From Beijerinckiaceae bacterium (GTDB lineage: Bacteria > Pseudomonadota > Alphaproteobacteria > Rhizobiales > Beijerinckiaceae), in NCBI GenBank assembly GCA_947452455.1, contig CANGBX010000009.1:1-64000 (forward strand): 64,000 nt of DNA, written 5' to 3'. A model generated the notes under the pieces. The model worked only from the letters and a program-made list of their open reading frames with translations, did not search any database and was not told the origin of the DNA. A program made the translations under genes and the position numbers. Shown here piece by piece: positions 50,057-60,377 of the stretch (its first letter is position 1; each line of letters starts with the position of its first letter).

Positions 50057-51431
50057 TGATGAACCCCACGCGTCCTCGTAAAGGCCCAATCCGCGCATCC
50101 CCTCCCGCATAAGTGTCATTCACGCGGCCAAGAAAAACAGCCTGCGGATCAGATGCGTCAGCCAAATTGTCTGTCGGTTTTTTCACCTCGCTTGGCAACA
50201 TGGGGCGCGCGATAACAGGGGTGATGATGATCATCAACTCACTCTCTTCACGCTGGTAATCACGCGAGCGGAAGATGGAACCGATGACAGGCAGGTCCAT
50301 CAGGCCCGGCAGGCCATTCAAAACTTGCCGTGAGCGGACTTGAATAAGCCCCGCAGAGGCAATGGAAGCACCCGAGGGCAACTCAACCGTTGTTTCATTT
50401 TTGCGCGTCAAAAATCCATAGACCGGCGTATTGCCATAAGTGATGCTTTGCGTCGGATCGACTTCGGTCACTTCGGTAGACACACGCAATTGAATCCGTC
50501 CTTCGGTCATGACGACAGGCGTGAAATTCAGCGTCACACCATAGGGACGAAAAGCAACTGAAGCTGTACACAGTGATCGATTGGTTGTCGGATCAAGTGT
50601 GCAATTTTGACCCGTGGGGATGGGCATTTCACCACCCGCGGTGAATTTTGCGCTTTCACCAGACACGGCCGTCACAGCTGGCTCTGCAAGAATGCGCGCG
50701 ACACCATAGCGCTCCAAGGCCTGCAACGTTGTCGCAACTTGCCCGGCTGTGCGTAGTGATGAAGGCGGCGCACCTGAAATACCAAATGCATTGGTGAGAT
50801 TTAACTCACCCCAATTGCCACTGGCAGCGAGATTGGAAACACCCAATTGCTTGAGCACCGCACGGCGCACTTCAGCAATGGTGACTTTGACCATGACCTG
50901 ATCCTGCCCACGGATGGTCAATGAATTGATGACCTTTCCAGAAGATGTGCCGCCAGAGGTGGTCAAGAAGCCCGAGGCAATTTCAACTGCTTGCTGCGCA
51001 TCGCGCGCTGAATCCACAGAGCCCGTCAGGATGATCGTATCATTGACCGTGCGTGTTGAAATATTGTGCTTGGGCATGGCTGTGCGCAAGATCACTTCCA
51101 ATTCGCCGACATCGCGCCCAATTGAAATTTCGAGATTGGCGATTTGTCGGCCTGCATTATCCAATGCGAAGAGGCTCGTTTGTCCTGCTTCCATCCCAAT
51201 CACATAGATTTTGCGCGCCGAACGCACGATGGCATTGGCGACTTTCGGATTGCCCAGAAATATTTCTGACGCGTCCCGCGGCAGATCGACAATGACAGAT
51301 TTGCCGATCCCCATATTGATGCGGCGTGTCAGGCTGTCAGCCTCTTGCGCGCGTGCAGTGGCAACGACAGTGGCTGCCAGCACTGAGGCAACCAGGATGA
51401 AGCGCAGAAATGGCTGCCAAAAGTTCTTCAT
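50049..51431 (-). CDS. cpaC: CpaC secretin
   Basis: GKSVIVDLPRDASEIFLGNPKVANAIV; secretin domain LLARPAVTAVSG-type region (RILAEPAVTAVSGESAKFTAGGEMPIP) and SELMIIITPVIARPM. Confidence 0.95.
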   Translation of the reverse strand: MKNFWQPFLRFILVASVLAATVVATARAQEADSLTRRINMGIGKSVIVDLPRDASEIFLGNPKVANAIVRSARKIYVIGMEAGQTSLFALDNAGRQIANLEISIGRDVGELEVILRTAMPKHNISTRTVNDTIILTGSVDSARDAQQAVEIASGFLTTSGGTSSGKVINSLTIRGQDQVMVKVTIAEVRRAVLKQLGVSNLAASGNWGELNLTNAFGISGAPPSSLRTAGQVATTLQALERYGVARILAEPAVTAVSGESAKFTAGGEMPIPTGQNCTLDPTTNRSLCTASVAFRPYGVTLNFTPVVMTEGRIQLRVSTEVTEVDPTQSITYGNTPVYGFLTRKNETTVELPSGASIASAGLIQVRSRQVLNGLPGLMDLPVIGSIFRSRDYQREESELMIIITPVIARPMLPSEVKKPTDNLADASDPQAVFLGRVNDTYAGGDARIGPLRGRVGFIND

Positions 51432-52186
51432 CGGGCCCCCTGCACAATGCCGTTGCGCACGATTGTGGTGATGCCTTCCCGCTCGACACTGCGACCAGCC
51501 GCGCCCTCTTCATCAACCAAGGGTCGCAGTACAAGGGTGAGCTGCGATGTACGCTGCGCGAGGATGAGCATCTCGCCTTGGTCAGGTGTTACTTCCAATG
51601 TGGCTGTCGTCGCGCTGGCTGCGCGTTCAACAATGTTTTGGCCAATCGCCAACACGCGCGCATTGAGCAAAATGGTTTGCACGCTTTGCGAGTCAAAGCC
51701 GCGCCCGTCCTCGTCACGCGAAATCTTCACAACATCGACGCGATCATTGGGCTGGATAAAGCCTCCTGCAGAAGACAAGCCCTGCGGATCAATGGGGATA
51801 GCCACCGCACGCAGACCCGGCTGCAAAGTGGCCGCGAGATAGCCGGAGACGCGGCCCGTGCGCAGCAATTTCTCGCGGCGGATGGGATCACCCGCAACTA
51901 TCGCTTGGCGCACAAAGGCACCGCGCAAATCCTCAGCCTGTTGGCGCGTGATCATGCCGGCCAGCACATTGGCTTTCGGCCATTTCTGCCAAGACACATC
52001 AGCATCTGACATCGCGCGACCTATTGTCAGGTCATTGGCGGCAACAGCAACATCTTCCGTCGTCACATTTGGCGCAGGCGGGGCCACCACTTGTCGCAAG
52101 GGAGCTGGCGACTGGTTCATGATGACAAGCGCCGTCCCGCCCGCAGCGAGCGCCAATCCCAGCATCAATATGCGCAGCCGTCTCAT
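51428..52186 (-). CDS. cpaB: CpaB (RcpC) pilus assembly protein
   Basis: MRRLRILMLGLALAAGGTALVIMNQSPAP; RAVAIPIDPQGLSSAGGFIQPNDRVDVVKI. Confidence 0.94.
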   Translation of the reverse strand: MRRLRILMLGLALAAGGTALVIMNQSPAPLRQVVAPPAPNVTTEDVAVAANDLTIGRAMSDADVSWQKWPKANVLAGMITRQQAEDLRGAFVRQAIVAGDPIRREKLLRTGRVSGYLAATLQPGLRAVAIPIDPQGLSSAGGFIQPNDRVDVVKISRDEDGRGFDSQSVQTILLNARVLAIGQNIVERAASATTATLEVTPDQGEMLILAQRTSQLTLVLRPLVDEEGAAGRSVEREGITTIVRNGIVQGAR

Positions 52187-52262
52187 GCGCCCCGTCCGCC
52201 TGGCCCTTTAGATATGTCAATTTTCAGATAAACTACGTAACGTAATATACGCGCGAAGATGG

Positions 52263-52278
52263 TTAACCGAGCGTTAAC
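52263..52278. promoter_or_regulatory. Candidate CtrA binding site TTAA-N7-TTAAC
   Basis: TTAACCGAGCGTTAAC, 77 bp upstream of the cpaB start; fits TTAA-N7-TTAAC on both strands. Confidence 0.7.
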
Positions 52279-52281
52279 GGA

Positions 52282-52785
52282 TCAGATCTGCAGGATCAGT
52301 TTGATGATGGGTGCTTGCGCATAGACATGCAGTGCGGCGAGCGCCATCGGCACGCCATAGGGCACGCCCTCATTGCGATTATGCAGGCGCGTCAACCACG
52401 TAACATTCACCAGCAACGCGGGAATCGTCATGCGCCGCCATTGCAAAATGATCAGCGACATCACGCCACCCGCCATAGCTGCGAGCAATAAAAAATCGAC
52501 GAGGCCCGGCCAACCCAGCCAGAGCGCAATGCCTGTGGCGAGCTTCGCGTCACCGCCGCCAATCCAGCCGCGTGAAAACATGCCAAAGCCGATGAGCAAC
52601 ATGAATAAGCCGCAGGCCAGATGGGTGAGAAAAACTTCCATCGTCATCTGCATCACGACTGCCATAAGCAGAAAAGCAATGCTCAATGAGGCTGTGAGGC
52701 GATTTGGCAGACGCATGGTGAGCAGATCCGAAGATGCTGCATAGGCCATGAAAATCGGGAAAATAAGAAGCGCAATGAATGACAT
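52282..52785 (-). CDS. cpaA: CpaA prepilin peptidase (A24)
   Basis: AYAASSDLLTMRLPNRLTA; GGGDAKLATGIALWLGW. Start chosen at MSFIALLIFPIFM. Confidence 0.93.
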   Translation of the reverse strand: MSFIALLIFPIFMAYAASSDLLTMRLPNRLTASLSIAFLLMAVVMQMTMEVFLTHLACGLFMLLIGFGMFSRGWIGGGDAKLATGIALWLGWPGLVDFLLLAAMAGGVMSLIILQWRRMTIPALLVNVTWLTRLHNRNEGVPYGVPMALAALHVYAQAPIIKLILQI

Positions 52786-52913
52786 GACAGACGTTCCCAT
52801 CTGCGGCGAAAAGTGCCGATGTGCCGCAGGGTAAAGCAAGCGTGTTGCACTTCTCTTAACTGCCGGAAAATTGCTTCAGTCTTCATTCACCACTTGCGCC
52901 TAACCTTACGGCA

Positions 52914-53405
52914 TTGCTCGCCCTCATGAGGGGAAAAATGGTTTTGCGTTTTGTTGTCCGGCGCGTTTTGGCCGGGTCCTGTTTGGCACTATTGGCTTGG
53001 CCTGTTGCTGCGCAGGATGTTCTCACCCTTGAAATTGACCGCGCGAAAATCGTGGAGCTGCCGGCTGGCACGAACACGCTGGTGATCGGCAATCCCGGCA
53101 TTGCCGATGCTACCGTCTTGCGGCGGCAAAACCGCATCGTGCTGACCGCGCGCGCTTATGGGCAGACCAATATGATTGCACTCGATACGCGCGGACAAGC
53201 CTTGGCAGAAGTCATGCTGGTTGTGAAAAACGCCGAAGTTGGCTTGGTGGTCCAGCGCGGGTTAGAGCGCGAAACATGGACCTGCTCACCGCGCTGCGAG
53301 CCTGCAATCAGTCCGGGTGATGCAGCCCGTCACACGGGCGAGGCCATCAAACAAGCGGGCCAACATGGCGGCTTTGCACGGCCCAATGCGCCGGCTACAA
53401 AATAA
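52914..53405 (+). CDS. Stand-alone secretin N-domain (CpaC/RcpA N-terminal-like) protein
   Basis: Signal-like N-terminus; LTLEIDRAKIVELPAGTNTLVIGNPGIADATVLRRQNRIVLTARAYGQTNMIALDTRGQ parallels the CpaC N-domain; no secretin domain. Start uncertain (52914 or ATG 52926/52938). Confidence 0.82.
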   Translation: MLALMRGKMVLRFVVRRVLAGSCLALLAWPVAAQDVLTLEIDRAKIVELPAGTNTLVIGNPGIADATVLRRQNRIVLTARAYGQTNMIALDTRGQALAEVMLVVKNAEVGLVVQRGLERETWTCSPRCEPAISPGDAARHTGEAIKQAGQHGGFARPNAPATK

Positions 53406-53406
53406 A

Positions 53407-53436
53407 AAAGCCGCGAGAGTTCACTCTCGCGGCTTT
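53407..53436. terminator. Bidirectional terminator hairpin
   Basis: AAAGCCGCGAGAG TTCA CTCTCGCGGCTTT with flanking A/T tracts, between convergent genes. Confidence 0.88.
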
Positions 53437-53459
53437 GTTGAGATGAAACGAGATCCGTA

Positions 53460-54959
53460 TCAGATCGTCTGATTATAAGCGCCGACCTCAGGGTTCTCGC
53501 GCATCACGGCATCAACAGCCTTGAACATATCGCGCATGCGCTGTTCAGCCACCGGGCTTTCAACAACGACAACGAGCTCGGGCTTGTTGGACGAGGCACG
53601 CACGAGGCCCCATGTGCCGTCTTCGGCTGTCACGCGCACACCATTGACGGTGACGAGATCGCGGATTTTTTGACCCGCCACCATTTCGCCCTTGGCCTCC
53701 ATGTCCTGAAAACGTTTCACGACACGCTCCACGACCTGATATTTGATCTCATCATCGCAATGGGGCGACATGGTCGGCGAGCCCCAGGTCTTGGGCAGAT
53801 CAGCATAAAGATCAGCCATCGACTTTGACGGATTGCGATCCAGCATATCGATCACCTGAATGGCTGTGACGATACCATCATCATAACCACGCCCAACAGG
53901 CGCATTGAAGAAGAAGTGACCGGACTTTTCAAAGCCTGCCAGCGCTTTCAAATCGGTGACGCGACGCTTGATGTAAGAATGGCCTGTCTTCCAGTAATCG
54001 GCCTTCACCTTGCGCTCGATCAACACGGGATCTGTTGCAAACAGGCCCGTTGATTTGACGTCCACAACAAAGGTCGCACCCGGATGCAGCGCTGAAAGAT
54101 CACGTGCCAACATGACACCGATCTTGTCGGCAAAAATCTCGTCGCCATGATTGTCGACCACACCGCAGCGGTCGCCGTCACCATCAAAGCCAAGGCCCAC
54201 ATCGGCACCGACTTCCTTCACCTTATGGGCGATGGCGTGCAGCATTTCCATATCTTCGGGATTGGGATTGTAGCGCGGGAAATTATAATCGAGCTCGACA
54301 TCGAGCGGCACGACTTCGCATCCAAGCTTTTCGAGAATCTGCGGCGCAAAGGCACCTGCCGTGCCATTGCCGCAAGCCGCCACCACTTTCAACTTGCGCT
54401 TGATCGGCGCACGATTGGTGAGATCGGCAAAATAACGCGCCGGGAAATTGTCGACATAGACATAACCACCGCCCGAGCGCGTGATGCCCTTGGCGTTGAG
54501 CACAATGTCAGACAGGCGACCCATTTCATCAGGGCCGAAAGTGACGGGGCGTTGCACGCCCATTTTCACACCCGTCCAGCCATTGTCATTATGCGAAGCT
54601 GTGACCATGGCCACGCAAGGCACATCAAGTTCGAATTGCGCGAAATAGGCCATGGGCGAAAGCGCCAGACCAATGTCATGCACTTTCACACCACCGGCGA
54701 CGAGGCCGGTGATGAGCGCATGTTTGATCGAGCTTGAATAAGCGCGGTAATCATGACCCGTGACGAGCTCGGGCTTCACACCCATTTCATGAATGAGTGT
54801 GGCAAGGCCCAGACCCAAGGCCTGAATGCCCATGAGATTGATCTCTTTGCCAAAGAGCCAGCGCGCATCATATTCGCGAAAGCCTGTCGGCTTCACCAGC
54901 GGCACCGTTTCGAATGCGTATGTATTTTGGGCCAGCTGATGTGAGGGCTTGGGGAACAT
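53460..54959 (-). CDS. Phosphomannomutase/phosphoglucomutase
   Basis: MVTASHNDNGWTGVKMG; GLGFDGDGDRCGVVD; ALAGFEKSGHFFF. Confidence 0.95.
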   Translation of the reverse strand: MFPKPSHQLAQNTYAFETVPLVKPTGFREYDARWLFGKEINLMGIQALGLGLATLIHEMGVKPELVTGHDYRAYSSSIKHALITGLVAGGVKVHDIGLALSPMAYFAQFELDVPCVAMVTASHNDNGWTGVKMGVQRPVTFGPDEMGRLSDIVLNAKGITRSGGGYVYVDNFPARYFADLTNRAPIKRKLKVVAACGNGTAGAFAPQILEKLGCEVVPLDVELDYNFPRYNPNPEDMEMLHAIAHKVKEVGADVGLGFDGDGDRCGVVDNHGDEIFADKIGVMLARDLSALHPGATFVVDVKSTGLFATDPVLIERKVKADYWKTGHSYIKRRVTDLKALAGFEKSGHFFFNAPVGRGYDDGIVTAIQVIDMLDRNPSKSMADLYADLPKTWGSPTMSPHCDDEIKYQVVERVVKRFQDMEAKGEMVAGQKIRDLVTVNGVRVTAEDGTWGLVRASSNKPELVVVVESPVAEQRMRDMFKAVDAVMRENPEVGAYNQTI

Positions 54960-55116
54960 GTCACGCCTCTGATTACGTCACCGGATTGGTCCGGCCACAG
55001 ATAAGATAGGACTGATGACGTCAAAAGCGAGGCGGAGGCGCCCGCTTTAGGCACGCGCCCTCCCCGACCCCTGATGCCAAGGCCGATAACCCTTTTTGAC
55101 TGACCTAAGGTTACGA

Positions 55117-57840
55117 TCAGGTTTCCAAAGAGCGCTGCTTCTTGAGCCCGTAAAGGGCATCGAGCGCCTCACGCGGGCTCAGATCGTCCGGATCAAGGCC
55201 ATCAAGTGCTGCCCGCAGCTCGTCCTTGGACAGGCCCGCCGCAGGCGCGGCCGCAGCCGCCTGCATGACCGAGGCAAAGAGGGGCAGGTCATCCATCATT
55301 TTTTCAACGGGGGCCGAGCGTTCACCCGCCTCGAGTTCCGCCAGAAGCGTGCTGGCCCGCGCCACCACCGCAGCAGGCAGGCCTGCGAGTTTGGCGACCT
55401 GTATCCCGTAAGAACGGTCTGCTGCCCCAAGCACCACTTCATGCAGGAAGACGACATCGCCCTTCCACTCCGTCACGCGCACGGTGAGATTGACGAGGCG
55501 GTGGAGCTTTGCAGAAAGTTTGGTGAGCTCATGGAAATGAGTGGCAAAGAGCGCGCGCGATTGGTTCGCCTCATGCAAATGCTCGACCGTCGCCCAAGCA
55601 ATCGACAGACCATCATAGGTCGCCGTGCCGCGTCCGATCTCATCCAATATAACGAGCGAGCGCGGAGTGGCCTGATTGAGAATGGCCGCTGTCTCGACCA
55701 TTTCGACCATGAAGGTGGAGCGACCACGCGCCAGATCGTCAGCCGCGCCCACGCGCGAGAAGAGACGATCGACAATGCCGATGCGCGCCACACGCGCTGG
55801 CACATAAGCGCCCATTTGCGCGAGCACAACGATGAGCGCGTTCTGGCGCAGATAGGTTGATTTACCCGCCATATTCGGGCCGGTGATCACCGCAATACGA
55901 CCAGATGCACCCTGCCCGTCTGCCAATTCGCAATCATTGGCGACAAAGGCCTGACCGCGTGCACGCAACGCCGCCTCGACAACGGGATGACGGCCCCCTT
56001 CAATATGGAAGGCGACACTCTCATCGATGGTCGGGCGCACCCAATCACGCATAACCGCGATCTCGGCAAGAGCTGCGGCCACATCGATCATCGCCAGCGC
56101 ATCGGATGCGGCTTTGAGTTCATCAGTCGCAGCCAGCGCAGCACCCGCGAGATCATCAAAGATCGCAAGTTCGAGGGCAATGGCGCGATCAGCGGCTGAC
56201 GCAATCTTGGCTTCGATTTCATTCAGCGCGGTTGTCGAGAAACGCATGGCATCGGCCATGGTCTGGCGATGAATGAACGTTTCGTTGAACGGCGCTTTGA
56301 GCAGCTTCTCGCCATGCACCTGCGGCACTTCGATGAAATAGCCCAGAAAATTATTATGCTTGACCTTGAGCTGTTTGGTTTCTGCGAGCTCGCAATATTG
56401 CGTCTGCATGCCGGCAATCACACGGCGGCTTTCATCTCGAAGACCGCGTGTTTCATCAAGCTGGGGCTCGAAGCCTGCGCGCACAAAACCGCCATCGCGC
56501 TTGTTGAGCGGCAAATCATCAGAAAGCGCTGCGCCAAAGCGGTTTTCGAGATTTTCGGGCAAGCAACGCAAAGCCGCCAAAGCCGCCGCCAATTCATCCG
56601 GCAAAGGCTCTAAACCTGAGAGGATACGGACCGTCTCACGCGCCGCAACCAGCCCATCACGCAGACAGGCCAGATCACGCGGGCCACCACGTTGCAGAGC
56701 CAGACGCGAAAGGGCGCGCGACAGATCGGGCGCAGCGCGCAAGTTCTGGCGCAGATTCATGCGCAAAGGTGCGCGATCTACAAAAAAGGCAACCGCTTCT
56801 TGTCGGCGCAAAATAGCCGCCACATCCGTCAGCGGCGCTGCCAAGCGCTGCGCCATCAAACGACCACCGGCCGCTGTCACGCTCACATCAATCGAGGCCA
56901 GCAAAGAGCCGTCACGCTGGCCGTTCATCGTGCGCGTCAATTCAAGATTGGCGCGGGTCGCTGCATCAATCTCGAGCGTGGCACCGCGCTGCATTTTTTC
57001 GGGCCGCGCGAGCGGTGGGCGCACACCGATTTGCGTGCGCTCGATATAGGCAATGGCAATAGCCGCAGCCGAGACTTCCAAGCGCGAGAAAGCGCCAAAG
57101 CCGTCGAGTGTCGTCACGCCATAATAATCGCAAATGCGCCGCTCGGCGCTCGCCTGTTCGCCGCTTTCACGCGGCACAGGGCTCATCGGCACGCCTGTTT
57201 CTTGCGCGAGCTGGATCAGCTCAGGCGCATCCACCAAAGCGGCAGGTACAACAATTTCGCGCGGTTCGAAACGCGCAATTTCTGCGGCCAGCGCGCTGTC
57301 AGTCGCTTCCGTCACAGTGAAGGCGCCGGTTGAAATATCGACCGCTGCCAAACCGTAAAGCGCGCTCTCATCCGAATTCTTCTGCCGCGATAAAGCCAAC
57401 AAAAGATTGGCGCGGCCGGGATCGAGCAAACGCTCTTCGGTGATCGTGCCCGGCGTGACGAGCCGCACGACATCGCGCTTGACCACGGATTTCGCGCCGC
57501 GCTTTTTGGCTTCCGCCGGATCTTCCATCTGCTCGCAAACGGCGACACGATGGCCAAGACCGATGAGGCGCTGGAGATAATCATCGGCGCGATCAATCGG
57601 CACGCCACACATGGCAATGTCTTCGCCCAGATGCTTGCCGCGCTTGGTCAGCACAATGCCAAGGGCACGGCTGGCAATCTCCGCATCCTCGAAGAACAGC
57701 TCGTAGAAGTCGCCCATCCGGTAAAAAAGCAGGCAATCGGGATTGGCAGTCTTGATCTCGATAAATTGGGCCATCATCGGCGTGACGCGGGTGGCATCTC
57801 GCTCGGCGGCGGCAGGGGGATCTGAAGGGGTGCGGGACAT
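55117..57840 (-). CDS. mutS: DNA mismatch repair protein MutS
   Basis: [86 protein letters not shown]. Confidence 0.97.
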   Translation of the reverse strand: MSRTPSDPPAAAERDATRVTPMMAQFIEIKTANPDCLLFYRMGDFYELFFEDAEIASRALGIVLTKRGKHLGEDIAMCGVPIDRADDYLQRLIGLGHRVAVCEQMEDPAEAKKRGAKSVVKRDVVRLVTPGTITEERLLDPGRANLLLALSRQKNSDESALYGLAAVDISTGAFTVTEATDSALAAEIARFEPREIVVPAALVDAPELIQLAQETGVPMSPVPRESGEQASAERRICDYYGVTTLDGFGAFSRLEVSAAAIAIAYIERTQIGVRPPLARPEKMQRGATLEIDAATRANLELTRTMNGQRDGSLLASIDVSVTAAGGRLMAQRLAAPLTDVAAILRRQEAVAFFVDRAPLRMNLRQNLRAAPDLSRALSRLALQRGGPRDLACLRDGLVAARETVRILSGLEPLPDELAAALAALRCLPENLENRFGAALSDDLPLNKRDGGFVRAGFEPQLDETRGLRDESRRVIAGMQTQYCELAETKQLKVKHNNFLGYFIEVPQVHGEKLLKAPFNETFIHRQTMADAMRFSTTALNEIEAKIASAADRAIALELAIFDDLAGAALAATDELKAASDALAMIDVAAALAEIAVMRDWVRPTIDESVAFHIEGGRHPVVEAALRARGQAFVANDCELADGQGASGRIAVITGPNMAGKSTYLRQNALIVVLAQMGAYVPARVARIGIVDRLFSRVGAADDLARGRSTFMVEMVETAAILNQATPRSLVILDEIGRGTATYDGLSIAWATVEHLHEANQSRALFATHFHELTKLSAKLHRLVNLTVRVTEWKGDVVFLHEVVLGAADRSYGIQVAKLAGLPAAVVARASTLLAELEAGERSAPVEKMMDDLPLFASVMQAAAAAPAAGLSKDELRAALDGLDPDDLSPREALDALYGLKKQRSLET

Positions 57841-58057
57841 GGCTTGGAGCATGGGCTGGACCCTAGCAGAGCCCCAGATTGGGGGGAGTCGTGGGCCGGC
57901 ACTTGTCCACGGCCATGAGAGGCCTCCTTCACCAGCCCTTCATGGATGGTTTGGTAACCCTTGGCAGGGCAGTCTGGCCTTGGAAGCGGGGACGCGGGCG
58001 TTTAAGGTCGCAGCCTCACGAGAAATCACAGAAAAACCCGAGAAAACCGAGATCGAC

Positions 58058-60349
58058 ATGACCGACAAGCCCGGCAAGCTCACCCGTCCCAAGCGCCCGA
58101 AGATCACGGATCAGGAAGCGCTGCAATTCCACTCCCGCGGCCGTCCGGGCAAGATCGAAATCGTCGCCACCAAGCCCATGAGTACGCAGCGCGACCTGTC
58201 GCTGGCCTACTCGCCGGGCGTGGCCGTGCCGGTGAAAGCCATCGCCGCCGACCCATCAACGGCTTACGACTACACGATCAAGGGCAATCTGGTCGCCGTC
58301 ATCTCCAACGGCACCGCCATTCTGGGGCTGGGCAATCTGGGTGCACTGGCTTCCAAGCCGGTGATGGAAGGCAAGGCGGTTCTCTTCAAACGCTTTGCCG
58401 ACATTGATTCCATCGATCTCGAAGTCGATGCCGAAGATCCCGATGATGTCATCAATGCGGTGCGCTATCTCGGCCCCTCATTTGGCGGCATCAATCTCGA
58501 AGATATCAAAGCGCCGGAATGTTTCATCATTGAAGAGCGCCTGCGCGAACTCATGGACATTCCCGTGTTCCATGACGACCAGCACGGCACGGCGATCATT
58601 GCTGCAGCTGGCATGTTGAATGCCATTCAGCTCACCGGCCGCGATATCAAGAAGACCAAGCTTGTGTGCAATGGCGCGGGCGCGGCGGGCATTGCCTGTC
58701 TTGATCTCATCAAAGCCATGGGCTTTGCCCCTGAAAACGTGCTGCTCTGCGACACCAAAGGTGTTGTCTATAAAGGCCGCGCGGAGGGCATGAACCAGTG
58801 GAAATCAGCGCATGCGATTGAAACAAAAAAGCGCACGCTGGAAGAAGCGATGGAAGGTGCGGATATTTTCTTCGGCCTGTCCGTGAAAGGCGCGCTGACT
58901 CCCGACATGGTCAAAAGCATGTCGCCCAATCCGATCATTTTCGCCATGGCCAATCCTGATCCGGAAATCACGCCGGAAGAAGCCCATTCTGTGCGCGATG
59001 ATGTCATCATCGCCACTGGCCGGTCGGACTATCCCAACCAAGTGAACAATGTTCTGGGCTTTCCTTACATTTTCCGCGGCGCGCTCGATGTGCGCGCGAC
59101 CACGATCAATATGGAAATGAAAATTGCGGCGGCCAAAGCGCTCGCAGAACTCGCACAAGAAGATGTGCCCGATGAAGTAGCCGCAGCCTATCAAGGCGCG
59201 CGCCCGCGCTTTGGTTCGGAATATATTATTCCCGTACCTTTTGATCCGCGCCTCATCAGTGTCATTCCCGTCGCTGTTGCCAAAGCGGCGATGGAAACAG
59301 GCGTTGCGCGCAAGCCCATCGTTGATTTCAAAGCCTATGCCGCACAGCTCTCTGCGCGACGCGACCCTGTTGCGGGCGCCTTGCAGCGTGTTATTGATCG
59401 CGTGCGTCGCTACCCCAAGCGCGTTGTCTTTGCCGAAGGCGAAGAAGAACAGGTGATGCGTGCAGCCGTGTCCTTCGTCAATCAGGGGCTTGGCACCGCC
59501 GTGCTTGTGGGTCGCGAAGATCGTATCAAGGAAGTCGCCACTTTTGCGGGCGTTGATCTTGCCGACAAAGGCATTGAAATTGCCAATGCGGGCATGTCCC
59601 ATCGCAACACGGCCTATGCGCAATTCCTCTATGAGCGCCTGCAACGCAAAGGTTATTTGTTCCGCGATTGCGCACGCCTGATCAATCAGGACCGCAACCA
59701 TTTCGCAGCTGCCATGGTTGCGCTGGGTGATGCCGATGCCATGGTCACGGGCGTCACGCGCAATTTCTCCATCGCGCTCGAAGAAGTGCGCCGTGTGATT
59801 GACCCGAAACCCGGCCACCGCGTCATGGGCCTGTCGATGATCCTCGCACGCGGTCGCCCTGTGCTGGTGGCTGATACTGCCATCACCGAAATGCCGACCG
59901 CCGATGAAATTGCACAAATTGCGATTGAAGCTGCCGGTGTATCGCGTCGCCTCGGCTATGAGCCGCGCGTCGCCATGTTGGCTTTCTCGACTTTCGGCCA
60001 TCCTGCAGGCGAGCGCTCGGCAAAAGTCATCGAAGCCGTGAAAATTCTCGACGCTATGCGCGTCGACTTTGAATATGACGGCGAAATGGCCGCCGATGTG
60101 GCGCTCAACAAAGAGTTGATGGCCACATACCCCTTCTGCCGTCTGACCGACACAGCAAATGTGCTGGTCATGCCGGCTTTCCATTCGGCGTCGATCTCGA
60201 CCAAAATGTTGCAGGAATTGGGCGGCGCAACAGTCATCGGCCCGATGATTGTTGGCCTCAACAAGCCGGTCCAGATTGTGCCGCTTGGCGCAAAGGACTC
60301 GGACATCGTCAATATGGCAGCACTGGCCGCTTACAATGTAAACGGCTGA
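58058..60349 (+). CDS. maeB: NADP-dependent malic enzyme (malic + phosphotransacetylase-like domains)
   Basis: [73 protein letters not shown]-terminal PTA-like domain. Start [17 protein letters not shown]; the ORF to 57743 overlaps mutS. Confidence 0.96.
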   Translation: MTDKPGKLTRPKRPKITDQEALQFHSRGRPGKIEIVATKPMSTQRDLSLAYSPGVAVPVKAIAADPSTAYDYTIKGNLVAVISNGTAILGLGNLGALASKPVMEGKAVLFKRFADIDSIDLEVDAEDPDDVINAVRYLGPSFGGINLEDIKAPECFIIEERLRELMDIPVFHDDQHGTAIIAAAGMLNAIQLTGRDIKKTKLVCNGAGAAGIACLDLIKAMGFAPENVLLCDTKGVVYKGRAEGMNQWKSAHAIETKKRTLEEAMEGADIFFGLSVKGALTPDMVKSMSPNPIIFAMANPDPEITPEEAHSVRDDVIIATGRSDYPNQVNNVLGFPYIFRGALDVRATTINMEMKIAAAKALAELAQEDVPDEVAAAYQGARPRFGSEYIIPVPFDPRLISVIPVAVAKAAMETGVARKPIVDFKAYAAQLSARRDPVAGALQRVIDRVRRYPKRVVFAEGEEEQVMRAAVSFVNQGLGTAVLVGREDRIKEVATFAGVDLADKGIEIANAGMSHRNTAYAQFLYERLQRKGYLFRDCARLINQDRNHFAAAMVALGDADAMVTGVTRNFSIALEEVRRVIDPKPGHRVMGLSMILARGRPVLVADTAITEMPTADEIAQIAIEAAGVSRRLGYEPRVAMLAFSTFGHPAGERSAKVIEAVKILDAMRVDFEYDGEMAADVALNKELMATYPFCRLTDTANVLVMPAFHSASISTKMLQELGGATVIGPMIVGLNKPVQIVPLGAKDSDIVNMAALAAYNVNG

Positions 60350-60377
60350 GTTCAGCTCATCTAAAAGAGGGTTTGCG

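Noticed and set aside
57743-58057. N-terminal extension of maeB overlapping mutS
   Set aside because: Overlaps the mutS start; [14 protein letters not shown] at 58058 is the natural start.
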